A stretch of DNA of 64,000 bases, taken from NCBI RefSeq assembly GCF_016545825.1, contig NC_052619.1:37167682-37231681 (forward strand). Reading direction: 5' to 3'. Made by a program: the position numbers and the translations under genes. Of this stretch, positions 42,831-54,054 are shown piece after piece (the first letter of the stretch is position 1; every line of letters begins with the position of its first letter). The notes under the pieces were generated by a model. That model ran no database searches. It had not been told where the DNA came from and was given only the letters and a program-made list of their open reading frames with translations. Source of the stretch: Eucalyptus grandis (lineage: Eukaryota; Streptophyta; Magnoliopsida; Myrtales; Myrtaceae).

Positions 42831-43007
42831 CCCTTGCCATTGGTTCTAAAGGCCTTGGGCAAAGCCATTAGAACCTCGTTGGTTGCTAGAGAGGCCGCAA
42901 GGGCCTTCGTCAGCTTTGGGCGAGAATCCTTGTGGCCTCCCTCACCAACCACCAACGAGGCATCGATGGCCTTGCCTAAGGCCTTTGCGGCTGAGGGCAA
43001 GGGTTTT
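42827..43007. repeat. Imperfect inverted repeat, hairpin of about 180 bp
   Basis: Left arm GAAACCCTTGCC ... AAGGCCTTGGGCAAAGCCAT ... CCTCGTTGGTTGC is mirrored by right arm ACCAACGAGGCATCG ... ATGGCCTTGCCTAAGGCCTT ... GGGCAAGGGTTTT. Both strands therefore give nearly the same peptide when translated. Arms are about 70-75% paired with a short loop near 42915. Confidence 0.7.
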
Positions 43008-43040
43008 GTAGCCATCAAGGGTCGCTGGTGACCCTTGCCA

Positions 43041-46019
43041 TGTCACGCCCTGATCCTTAAGTACGCGCATATCCCTTACTTTTGGTTGATTTTGAAAGCG
43101 ATATCCCATGACGTATCGCCGGCCCTTTCCATTTTAATATGCACATGCGAAAATTGTTATAAATCCCCAGATAATAAAGCAATGTGATAGAAAAGCAATG
43201 CCATAATTTTCATACTGAAATTCATAACTATTCTTTTATACAAGCACCTCATAGTATATAATGCAATACTATTCACAGGGGTTTGATCTAACACTTATTC
43301 ACATATAATCAAGGTCTGACAAAACAAGATGGGATCTCAGTTCTCATCCAGGTCGTACTCAGAATCCTCTTCATGGTCATCTTCTACTCCAAAATCTTCC
43401 TTCTCATATTGTTCCACATTAAGGTTCTCCTCTTCGGATTCCTCCTCCTCAAGCTCCTCATTAGGGTCCTGAAATGATTATTCAATAACCATTGAGATCA
43501 CGTCTCAGCAAGTTCTACCCCCTAAGACTCGATTAGTAAATTAATACACCTTAGGGCTGCCTATGCACAACATGAGTCAGAGGACTTACCTTAGCCTTAG
43601 ATTCCACCTGCATATTAGCACAGATTAAATAGGAATCCAAGCAATCACATCACTGAGTGAAGCATCGATCAAATCGACCTAATCAATTACATGCCAACAA
43701 GACCACTCACGGTCATTTCCATTCAATCAATCAATTCACAACATCAGAATGAACCAATAATCAATCGACCCAATCGATTACATGTCATCACGACCCATGC
43801 TTGGTTGACACATTCAATACTATCTATAAGTTCGACCATAGTCCGGGACTGCTCACTCTAAACAGATAAATAGATAGTATAGCTCACCAGAAGCTGTCAG
43901 ATCCAGTGATCTGATATAATAATATGCTCACCAGAAGTTGCTAGCCATACTCATATAGTATGTCGAAAATAATATATATGCTCACCAGAAGCTGCCGGCA
44001 ATACTCTTATAGTATGCCAAAAATAATATATATGCTCACCAGAAGCTACCAGCCATACTTTTATAGTATGCTGAAAATAATCATATATGCTCGCCATAAG
44101 CTGCCAACAATACTCTTATAGTATGCCGAAAATAATATATATGCTCACCAGAAGCTACTAGCCATACTCTTATAGTATGTTGAAAATAATTATTTAATAA
44201 AATCACCATTTTTATCATTCTCAATAAAATATTCATGTGTGGGTACACGGCCGGCCTTAGCCAAAATATTATGATTTCATTTCCACAAATCCCACCATTA
44301 TTTATAGTCCACCAAAAAAAACTTTTGGTGTTGTCAACCGACACTTGGTTATTTTCCAATTAATTATCCAAATTAATTATTTCGGAAAATAATCTTATAA
44401 TCACGATTAATTCATTTCAGCACAAAATAAATCTCAATTAAATAAACGAGCTACGCCACGACAATTAGCTCAAAATTCTGATCACTAGCCATCCCAGTTG
44501 AATTTTTGGGAAATAAATAATTAAATAATTTCGGAAATTAAATAAATAAATACAATAAATTCAATTTAGCACAATATAAAGCTCAATTAAATAAACGGAC
44601 TGCACCATGATCATCACCATAAAATCTTGGTCACTGGCCATTCCAGGTTGAATTTCCGGAAAATAAATAATTAAATAATTAATTTTGAAAATTAATATTT
44701 AATTCCTAAAAATTTCATTTAGGCTCAAATTTCCTAATTAACACCTAATAAGGGTCGGGAAAAATCCCAAGAAGCTTCCAATAGATACTATAGGCAATTC
44801 TCTATCTAAGTACACTAACCACCTAACTAATATGCAATGCAATCAACTAATAATCGCTAATCCATTCTAACTAACCACCTAATTGCACTTAATTAAATCT
44901 AATCAACCTTTAAGTATAATTAGCAAACTACGAAAGTATTAGTGAGTAAAACTCACTCAAATTGACAAAACCAACACGGGGATTGACTTTCCTCAAGGTT
45001 AGCTAAGCATCCAGGCTCGGGAAGATGGACAAAATGGGCCAAATAGGTGCTGCCATACCCATTTTTCCAACCCTCTGTCCACTGCGGTTGAGGCCGAGAA
45101 AGGTGAGGGGAAGGCTCGGGTTAAGGCGAGCAAGGGCGGCTAGGGCCGGGTAGAGCTTCGGCGGTTCGAGGTGGCAGCGCACGGTGGTCGAGGGAGCTCC
45201 GGCAGTTCTCTACCATCCCTCACGACCACTGAACAACAGTTGGCCAGATGGGGTCAAATGACTCTAAAAAATCAATTGATGTCTCACTTATCAAATTGAT
45301 TATTTTTCTCATCCAAGAATCCCTCATGCTTCTCAATTCCACAATTCTCGGCTTCAACTGAACGAAACAACCCTAAACTGACTTTTTCCCAAAAAGTCTC
45401 GGTTATCGAAAAAATCTTCTAAGATCGATTCAACGTTCTTAAGATGACTGTGACATCACAGAACTTTCAATTTCTTTTTTTTGAAATCGGACTTAGATTG
45501 GCTGTTAATTTCACTCGAATGCGCTTTTAGTATGACCTAGACTATCGAGTAGTTTTTAGAACTTTTTAGGACAAATGACCCGTGGTTGATTTTCTTCGAG
45601 CCACGATGAACCCACTCGGCACATTAGCGACTCTTGATTGTCGTGAAAATCTCGAGGATTCAAATACGGACACATGGTACCAAAATGACAGTAAAATCAA
45701 ATTAGTGCCGGTCAACGGGAGTTTTCCAATTTAGTAGAGTCACTCACGATCGACTCATTCATCTTAATTGAACCGACCCATCTCTAATTTCAAATCGATT
45801 TTATACTATGCCGCAATGATCTCTAAAGATAAGCACGGTCGAGAAGTTGATTCCTGGTCGAATTCTCAAGTCTATTTGCCTTAAAGTCCTTAATAACCTA
45901 CCCAGCTAATCTAGTTATCTTATGAGTGGCCAACTCAGAGAAAAACATTGTAGTTACGTTGATGAAATGCCCAATTTATTTAATCGAAATCAGAAACCGA
46001 AAATATGGATGTCATATGA
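43041..46019 (-). repeat. Ty3/gypsy LTR, inverted relative to the copy at 37731
   Basis: On the minus strand it runs from a start near 46019 (degraded TGACATCC) to GGGCGTGACA at 43041, about 2.98 kb. It shares with the plus-strand LTR the GGGCATTTCATC block near its start and the CAAGTGTCGG block in the second half. It contains a 58 bp tandem repeat. No internal region of its own element lies beside it, so it may be a solo LTR, but no target-site duplication was confirmed. Confidence 0.6.
43880..44195. repeat. Tandem repeat, about 58 bp unit, 5-6 copies
   Basis: Unit built on ATATGCTCACCAGAAGCTGC followed by CATACTCTTATAGTATGCCG and AAAATAAT. It lies inside the inverted LTR and is absent from the other, truncated LTR copy. 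Confidence 0.85.
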
Positions 46020-46030
46020 CAGCCCTAAAG

Positions 46031-46075
46031 AACAAAAACAAAAATAAAAATAAAAATAAAAATAAAAATAAAAAT
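46031..46075. repeat. AAAAAT microsatellite
   Basis: Seven or so perfect units, next to the outer edge of the inverted LTR. Confidence 0.8.
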
Positions 46076-46109
46076 TCAAAAAATAATAAAATATTTAAAA
46101 TATTAAAAT

Positions 46110-46290
46110 AATATTTTTCGGTGGCCATGTTAGCTTTTTCAATGGGGCAAATCGAAAGTGGCACTCGGGTGATCGATTTTTCAAATCAGGCACTCAAGTA
46201 GCGAAAAAAAAAATTTGCCACTCAAGTTAGCAAAAAAAAAAAGAAAAAGTTTTTAGCACTCAAGTAAGCATTGTACAAAGGTATTGGTAC
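46110..46290. mobile_element. Partial relative of the 39.46 kb foldback element
   Basis: Carries GTGGCCATGTTAGC and several GCACTCAAGT words like the outer arms of that element. Both arms are short and no duplication is seen. Confidence 0.45.
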
Positions 46291-46309
46291 CTGTACTATT
46301 CTTATCCCC

Positions 46310-46460
46310 TAAATTTTAGGTCCATAAGTTGCCATTGTTATGAGAATTTCTTTTTATATGTAGTACTAGTCAAATTTAATCTCATCGACAAGTTTCTTTT
46401 TAAAGGGCCCTAATCTTCTAGATAAATTCAACTTAATCCTCAACAAATTATATGATTTTA
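46310..46460. repeat. Dispersed repeat shared with 42.69-42.83 kb
   Basis: Second copy of the repeat described there. Confidence 0.7.
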
Positions 46461-46464
46461 GTCC

Positions 46465-47655
46465 CTAGTGGAGTTTCTCGAAGAAGTCTTCAAGCAAGTA
46501 GAGAAAGGAGGTTTTTTTTTTCTTCCGAGTCATTGACACATCATGTTATCCTATATTATATATATTATTGACGCTTGATTTTTCGATGCATCAATAAAGG
46601 TAAGACGTCATGATTAGGGTTTCCGATCATAATGGAACCATTTTCTCAAATGAAAAGTGTTGTTTTCATTTCTTTTTCATTGGCCAATCATTTATGAGTG
46701 ATTTCTTAATAATTTTTATTAAAAAGTCAAAAGTCAACTTTCGAGTTGACTTTTTGATTAATCCTTTGAACAAAAAGTCAATCTAGAGTTAAAATTTGGT
46801 TTTTTTGCACAAAAAGTTCTCAAATAATCTCAATGTCATTTTGGCCAAAAAAGATTTTGAAAAAATCGAAGTTTTGACCATAAACCGACCTTTTAGTGAT
46901 TAGTCACTAAAGGACAAAAACAATTGAAAAATGTAAGAAAAAAACGCTTTATTTTAGTTTCAATTTTACTTTGGTCACAAAAATTTCTCAAAAATTGATT
47001 AAGAATCTGTTTTTCTGAATTTATTAGATTTCAGTTCGCAATCGACCAAAAATAAAATTACTTCATATCTAGTCATATTTTAGCTTAGTTTTTTTTTTTT
47101 TTTTTTAAATATTTGATCCGGAGATCATTTTTAGTTCATTCGTGTTACCATTATTTTTATTTAGCATGTCGAGGCAAAGATTTCCATTTTTAGCCTTATT
47201 CGGGGTTCCGATTAATTCTTCATGATTGACATGATTGTACACTTAATCAACCCATTTTCTTAATATCAATCCAAATCAGGGGCTAATTTTGGCAAATTCA
47301 AATGGAACTTCTCAATTCAGCAAACTTGGCACATCCACAAGTTGCAAAATAGGGTTAATATGCTCTGATTGAAACGATTTAACTTAACCCATTCTAGACT
47401 AGGGTTTAATTTGATTAATTGAATTCGATTTGAGCATTGAATTTCAATTTCATTTTGATGTCTAGTTCATGTCATAGTAGAAATGTACTTCACTTATGGT
47501 CAAGCAGATAATGAAAAGACTCTTTTATTAGTTGATGTGTGAAACCATAAAGGCATTGCATAACTCAATTGCCTTTGTTTCAAATAAAAAAAAAAAAATT
47601 TCAAATTTTATTGCAATTAATAGGTCTTCGGGCAATCCCTAGAGCATGACTCCGC
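46465..47655. other. Unassigned AT-rich DNA
   Basis: No gene or element recognised. Confidence 0.4.
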
Positions 47656-47902
47656 ACAGGCTATCACCTTCTTCACATCATCTCCAGCTTTCTTGGTGTC
47701 TAAATGAGTTCAAATATGAAACAAGAGATTAAAAAAGCTATTCACATCAAAATCGAAATTAAATTTTTTTAACAAGAACACATAATGGAAATCCAAGGAA
47801 ATGAAACAAATTAGTATGCAACCTCTATCACATTTAAAATATATCAATGAAACACTTAGAAAGAAAACAGTTTTATACAATAATTTTCTTGATTTTAAGA
47901 AG

Positions 47903-48172
47903 CTAAGTCATATGCCCGATCTCACTGCGAAAAATATTACCTGGATGGTAGTCAAGGCAAGTAGACACGAAACAACCAACATCGCAAACCGCAAATGCAT
48001 TGAAGGTCAAGGACTCTCTAGAACGATTAAGGAGGCAAACTAAAAAGCATAGAGGTTTCGTAGGGCTCCCACAAGACCCTAAACACTGCAACTTGCCCTC
48101 TAAAGTAATCTGGGCATCGGCACCATTGGATGACCACAATATTAGAGTCGCCACGAGCATAATCAACCTCAT
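47903..48172 (-). CDS. Small secreted cysteine-rich peptide
   Basis: 89 codons from the ATG at 48172. A hydrophobic signal-peptide-like start (MRLIMLVATLILWSSNGADA) is followed by a mature part with seven cysteines in paired spacings: C-x3-C (LQCLGSC), C-x3-C (LCFLVC), then C-x3-C-x4-C (VCDVGCFVSTC). Spacing recalls plant thionin-like and hairpinin-like peptides, but I cannot assign a family. An ATG at 48208 would add 12 residues. The first ATG after CATCCAAAAGA gives the better signal peptide and is the one kept in the 42 kb copy. It stands alone with TE-rich flanks and a TATATATC box upstream at about 48275. Confidence 0.55.
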   Translation of the reverse strand: MRLIMLVATLILWSSNGADAQITLEGKLQCLGSCGSPTKPLCFLVCLLNRSRESLTFNAFAVCDVGCFVSTCLDYHPGNIFRSEIGHMT

Positions 48173-48349
48173 TCTTTTGGATGTTGTTACCACCCAGGCC
48201 ATTCCCACCTAAGCTATTCGAGGCCCTCTCAAAGAGTATTGAAGGATTTATGACTTTGTGTAGTGATGTATTGAGTAGATATATAGAAGAGAAAGATTAC
48301 ACTTTCCATTTAATGAGGATACACTTGACATATTATGTAGTCCAATGAT

Positions 48350-49129
48350 ATAAAATTATTAATTGATGAGATTTATTACTTATACTAATGATTTTAGTTT
48401 CCTGTTTTGTCTCCGAAGTGTGTGTGTTGGGGGGTTAACTAATAATTCAAAAATGGGTATTTATTGCAAGGAATGTATTATGTGGTCCTTTCTGTTAAAT
48501 AATTGTTACTTCTGATTTCCGCCTTCCTGCCTCTCGGCAATTCTGTCGATTTAAAAGCATGCTGTAGCCTCCGGCACTAGCGACTTTAACAAATACAATT
48601 TCTTTTTCGGCACAACTCCCTAGAAAAAAATACTTTAAATCCAACTTGATTTTAATACATACCTTTCTGTCAAAAGAAACCAACTTTGTCTAGAATTTCA
48701 AATTTAACCCCCTGATGAATTTGTCATCCTAAATCACTCTTGATGGGCCGACATGGCATTAACACATTAACAATAAATTCATGTTGCTGCCGCTTGTTGG
48801 TTCCAAATTGATATAGAAAAGCATAGCGATCATAGCGCCATTCTTGTGATTAGGGCTCAGGATCTTCAATTCGTCTAATAGAGTTCGATGCTCACTGGCA
48901 CGCTATTACACACATACTCGTGATGGATTTGCCTTCCTAATATGTACTCTTACACACAAACCTGCACTGATCGCTTGAATGAAGCGGTTTCAATTTAGAA
49001 ATCTATTCCTCCTTCTCGTTCGAGTCAGTTCAATTAGTTAGAATTGAGCGGCTCATCATGCTTGATTTGCTTCACAACATTATCATTCAAGATCGATCAA
49101 TCAATCAGTGCTCTTTTAAGGACTCAGTC
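48350..49129. other. Unassigned spacer
   Basis: No gene recognised. The minus-strand 62-codon frame near 48495-48683 looks random. Confidence 0.4.
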
Positions 49130-49319
49130 CATTCTTTCTATTGCCCCCTTGAATGATATTAGGCACTTCTCGAAAAATAGCAAGTACTTATCAATAAAAA
49201 AAACAAAAGAAAATCATATTACCGTCAAAATGGCTTCACAATTTTAGAATTCAACTGACTCATGGTCTCTTGATAGTTGAAATAAATTTTCAATTTTGGC
49301 GGTGGGATATTGGAAAAAC

Positions 49320-49520
49320 GGCCAAACCAAACGATCTTCTCCCACACTTTTCCTAATCGTCATACCAAAGGTGCATTCCACAATGCGAAGCCCTCAGTGC
49401 AAACGTAACAACATGCAAAGGCCAAGAATTCTTAACCACATAAAAATTTCCTCGATTCAGCATTATCTTTGTTGCCAACTTATCAACCTTGCAACGAGGC
49501 TCCCGAAAGTCTATAATATT
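49320..49520 (-). pseudogene. Decayed unidentified reading frame, copy 1
   Basis: I do not recognise the family. On the minus strand it reads CKVDKLATKI then VVKNSWPLHVVTFALRA. A one-base loss then shifts the frame, after which KVWEKIVWFGRFSNIPPP is seen. Copy 2 keeps the middle part in one frame. Many differences between the copies are synonymous, suggesting that the ancestor was coding. Confidence 0.4.
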
Positions 49521-50200
49521 TCTGTTGTACTTACACTTACGCGCGCCCAAAAAAATTTGTATGTTTATGTTTTGTGCGCTTACAAAGTTATCACAAGCAT
49601 TAGTGTTCAAAAGAGGGCCGCTGCCGGCAATGACGGGGTTGGAACATAGAGCGGGGAGGGCAGATTTGGAATAATGCCAATGCTTATTGCTTTAATTAAT
49701 TTAATCTGACGTTGCTACTTCTTTTTCGCCTCGGAGATTATAATAATATTAGGGGTTAAGTTAATTTAGCTTCAACAGTCGCTTTCCACTATCTGTCTAT
49801 TTTTTAAAGCAATTGAAATTTTATTAATTTGCCCGTTTTGTTTTGCTTCAATATCTACAATTTCTTTCTATGCGTCCGACGATATCAGAATGAAAGTCCC
49901 ATTTTTTATATTTCACATCGGGAGCCTCTCATTCCCTCTCTCTCGAACAATATAGCAAGTGTACCTAAAATAAAAAGTTTATGTATAGTTGGACCAAAAC
50001 CTAAGAATTTTGCCTTAGGTGTACGAGAAAATGTATATTTACGAAATTGAGTCGGTATTATAAGATGGTAATAGCAATCATTCAAAAGTTATTAGGGTAT
50101 CGCATGATTTTGTTGAGATGATACAAAAAGAGAAGGGAACCTTCTTGGTTCGTGTCATGCCTCGCCACCGTGGTTTGATCATGGGCATATGGTTACTTGA

Positions 50201-50818
50201 AATGGATTAGCTAAGGCTCGTTAAACGAGTGGGTCGAAAATGATCCGATCCAAATTAACTCATTTTTGTGCAATATAAATTTTGCAACCTATATCTGATT
50301 CATGATATTAAAGCACTTTCATATTAAAGATATTTTTATTTTCCTGTTTCATTTCTTTTCTTTTCTTCTAAGTTTAGCGATGGCCGACCCTCAACCGACC
50401 GTCGCTAGTCCCAAGAGACGGCTAATTGACCCATGCCGATAGATCTGGCCAAGGGTGGGGCCCTCACCCAATGACCGGCTTCGCCAATGGGCAACGAGGG
50501 TCGATTGGCCCTTGCCGAGCTTAGGAAAAAAAGGAAATGAAAAAAATGATATGAAAAAGTGGAAAACAAAAATAAAAATTGGCCGGACATATATTTAGTC
50601 TAAGGCCCCGAACTCCATTTAATATGCGTTGGAAATGGGTTTGTTCCTCTATTTTTCATATGGGTTGGAAATGGATTAGTTTTCAACCCAGTTAAAACTC
50701 ATTAAATTGTTAGGCAGCCACTCACTTAAGCATGTCGTTATAACTTAAGGCAATCTATTTATGACCATTTTATCGAATATGATTTAAAATATGGATTCTA
50801 TACCCATTTTGCCACCTC
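50201..50818. mobile_element. Insertion specific to copy 1
   Basis: Defined by alignment with copy 2. It contains GTTAAACGAGTGGGTCG and ends TACCCATTTTGCCACCTCTA; the same two themes delimit a related stretch at about 61.34-62.21 kb (CCCGTTAAACAGG ... GACCCATTTTGCTACCTCTA). Non-coding; class unknown. Confidence 0.55.
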
Positions 50819-50999
50819 TACTTTTGTCATGCTCTCTCAAAGCTTGAGTGCGATTGTAAGAGATCAAACAAATCGAATAACAAATACCATGCGCGGATTA
50901 AACATTATGAGATTTTGCGAGTTAAGGCACCATTGTTGCAAGCACGTTACGGATATAACAAAAATCCTCTTTGTAAAATTGTAATTATGTAATGGCACT

Positions 51000-51360
51000 T
51001 AAGCAGAAAATTGCTCGAAAATTGCTAAAAAAAATCCTCAATCCATTGTACAATAGCCAATTTAGTCCTAAAATTTGTAATTTTGTTAATTTAATCCTAA
51101 ACTTTCAATTGTGCATATTCAATCTTTTTACATTTTAATGATTTGCAATTTAGTCCTAAAACCTTTCAACAACTTGCTATTTTAATCATAAACTTTTTAA
51201 TAGTATCAATTTAATCATAAATATTTTAATGACTTGTCAATTTAGTCATTTTGGCTAATTTTGTCCAAATATTGTTGACATGGGCATTGGCTGGTTGTCA
51301 GCCATTTTACGTGACATAGCTAGCATTAAAGTTGACAACTTTTGCATTTTTTTTTATTTA
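51000..51360. mobile_element. MITE-like repeat
   Basis: Series of AATTTAGTCCTAAA/TTTAATCATAAA words on one side and CATTTTGGCTAATTTTGTCC, GACATGGGCATTGGCTGG on the other. Same family as 33.55 kb and the outer part of 60.83-63.05 kb. Confidence 0.5.
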
Positions 51361-51598
51361 AATTCCTTTTTTTCCCTTTCCCTTCACTTTGGCCTATGCC
51401 CGTTGATGAGGGTTGAACCCTCCCGATCTCGGCGAGGTGGCCCTCACCTGATCTAGCGAGGTTGGTCCTCACCTAGGCCATGATAGTCAAGCCCTTGCTA
51501 GAGATCCAGTCATAGCTGCAGCACCCTTGTCGGCCCTTGCCTATGGTTGTTTGTCGACCATGGCCGAATAACGGCCACAAGCCAAAGGGAAATTGGGC

Positions 51599-52598
51599 CA
51601 TTCTTTTTGCTGCCTCCTTGAATGATAATAGGCACTTCTTGAAAATAGCAAGTGCATATCAATAAAAACAAGGGCAAAACATATTACGTCGAAATGGCTT
51701 CATAATTTTAGAGTTCAGCTAAGTTATTTTCCTATCTCTCAACGGTTAAAACAAACTTTCAATTTTGGCGGTGGGACATTGGAAAAGCGGCCGAATCATA
51801 CGATCTTCTCCCACACTTTTCCTAATCGTCTTGCTAGAGGTGCATTCCACAATGCGAAAGCCCTCAATGCAAACGCAACAACATGCAAAGGCCAAGAATT
51901 CTTCACCACATAAACATTTCCTTGAGGCATTGCCATCTCTGTTGCCAGCTTATCAACCTTACAATAAGGCTCGTGAAAGTCTATAATATTTTCATTGTAC
52001 TTATATTTACGCGCACCAAAAAAGAAACTAGTTTATTATTTTTCACGCATTACAAAGTTACTACAAGCATTTACGTAATCGACGCTATGGCCAAAGCAAA
52101 AGCTCAGTGAACTGTTCAAAAAGAGGGCGGCTGCCAGCAACGACCGGGTTGTGACATAGGATGTGCAGGGCAGATTAGGAATAATGCCAATGCTTATTGC
52201 TTAATTAATTTATCTGATATTGCTTCTTCTTCTTCTTTTTCCCGTGGAGATTATAATAATATTTAGGGGTTTAAGTTAATTGAGCTTCAACAGTCGCTAT
52301 CCCCTATATGTCTATTATTCAAAGCAATTGAAATTTTTATTAATTTGCCCATTTTGTTTTGCTTTAATATCTACAATTTCTTTCCATGCACCTATCAAAA
52401 TCACAATAAAGGTCCCATTTTTTTTATATTTCACATCGGGAGCCCCTCATTCTCTATATCGAACATTATAGCAAGTGTACATAAAAAATAAAAAATAAAA
52501 AAAGTTTATGAATGGTTGGACCAAGACGTTTGACTTTTGCCTTAGGTGTATGAGGAAATGTATATTTACGAAATCAAGTTGGTATTCTAAGATGGCAA
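51599..52598. repeat. Duplicated block, copy 2 (left part)
   Basis: See copy 1. This copy is interrupted at about 52599 by the LINE and resumes near 60530. Confidence 0.8.
51790..51995 (-). pseudogene. Decayed unidentified reading frame, copy 2
   Basis: Minus-strand frame reading VDKLATEMAMPQGNVYVV, then SWPLHVVAFALRAFALWNAP, then RRLGKVWEKIV and a TGA where copy 1 has TGG. Better preserved in its middle than copy 1. Family unknown. Confidence 0.4.
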
Positions 52599-52629
52599 TT
52601 TTTTTTTTTGAACGAAAGCCCATATTTCA

Positions 52630-53968
52630 TTAATCCGAATAACCCATACAGGCCGCTGCAAGAGCGTCCGTGCATAACAGATTCAAGAGAGGAGAGGGCA
52701 AACGAAGGGCCCAAATAGAAGTCAAGCTAGAGCCCGTATGGGCCTTACAAACCCAGTTTGCGATGGTATTCACCTCTCTACAGCAAAACCCTAACGTAAG
52801 ATTGGAAAAAAGGGTTAGAAGGAAGGCAGCCTCTGCGAAGAGAGATCGATCTCGCCACGGCGGCTGAGAGCGACGATTCAACGTTTCCACTACAGTGAGG
52901 TTGTCTGATTCAACGACTATTGCTGCAGTTTGAAGCCCTTGATGCAGAAGATGGCGGAGTGAGAAAGAGAGGGCTTGGATCTCAACCTGAAGAGTGGAGA
53001 CAGCCACAACGCCTAAAGAGAAGCCATCGGTAAGTCGGCCTTGATGATCCCTACAAATGCAAGCGATTGTACCATGGTTGCTACCTTGATGAAAAGATCC
53101 ATCGATATTAACCTTCAAAACTTCGAGATCTGGGGGACGCCATAGATGGGATCTGTTTCTAATCGAACTCCTTTGATGCAGATAAGGAGATGAAGATAAG
53201 CGATCGACTTGAGCGTGAGTCAGTGCCGCTTCTACAACCTGCGTTGGATTGGGATAAGTACCTCGGAAGACGAAGGCATTCCGAGCACGCCAGATCTGCC
53301 ACAGAATATTAGAAATAAAGGCCAGCCGAGGTAAGCGATGTCCTTCTCCAATCGTGGCCACAATCCACGAGTCCAGACGCTGAATGTGAGTGGGAAGGAC
53401 TGAAACCCCGATCTGGGAATGATTCCACACCTGTTGAGTCCACAGACAGAGTAAGAATAAATGTTCTAATGTTTCTGGAGTCTTACTTTTGCATAATGTG
53501 CAGCAAGGATTGTCTAATATGTGTCTTCGATACAGGTTTTCTTGTGTGGCCAAAGCATTGCTACAGATGGACCAGAGGAAGACTCGGATCTTGGGTGCGG
53601 AGGCATCTTCCGGAGGGTACGCCATAACCGGGTAGGAAGTTGGTATGATGTAGAAGCATTTGAAGTTGATGTACTGATTGTGTACGAATAAGTGCATGAT
53701 ATGCTGATTTGACCGTGAATGTTCCCTGTTTGGTTGCAGTCCATATAAGTGCATCTGAAGTGAAGTTAGGCCGAAGTTGAATGTCTGTGATCTGTTGAAT
53801 GATTGGCATGTCGAAAAATCTATATAATAAATCAATCTTCCATGAACTGGTGGTCTGGTCAATAAGTTCAGCAACTAGTGTAGGTTCTTCAGGGGCTTTA
53901 GGTCCACCTAGAATTCCCATAGGGAGCCATCGGTCTTCTCTGATATTAATGCATGTGCCATCTCCCAC
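52630..53968 (-). pseudogene. LINE ORF2, C-terminal part: zinc-binding and RNase H
   Basis: Minus strand. MGDGTCINIREDRWLP and SDALIWTATKQGTFTVKSAY come first. After a frame change, PKIRVFLWSICSNALATQ and CCTLCKSKTPETLEHLFL give the zinc-binding domain, then the RNase H-like domain: VNIDGSFHQGSNHGTIACI, EIQALSFSL, VVESDNLTVVETL. The D-E-D pattern of RNase H is retained. One frameshift near 53.7-53.6 kb separates the two pieces. The natural stop is at 52630. Confidence 0.85.
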
Positions 53969-54054
53969 AGACCAAGTAATGTGTGGTAAAATTGCATTCC
54001 TCCCACATAATAAGCTCGCCCCCCCCCATGAGGGCCGAGTGCCTTTGTTTGCTT

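Larger units (their letters stand above)
49130..50985. repeat. Duplicated block, copy 1
   Basis: Homologous to 51599-52598 plus 60530-60830. Shared landmarks in order: GAATGATATTAGGCACTTCT, TTTTGGCGGTGGGA, CGATCTTCTCCCACACTTTT, CATGCAAAGGCCAAGAATTC, TTTGCCTTAGGTGTA and ATTTTGCGAG. Copy 1 carries a 0.6 kb insertion at 50201-50818 that copy 2 lacks. Copy 2 carries the LINE that copy 1 lacks. Confidence 0.8.

Noticed and set aside
43320..43480. Acidic peptide-coding stretch on the minus strand
   Set aside because: Lies within the inverted gypsy LTR; a run of Glu/Asp codons without start or domain.
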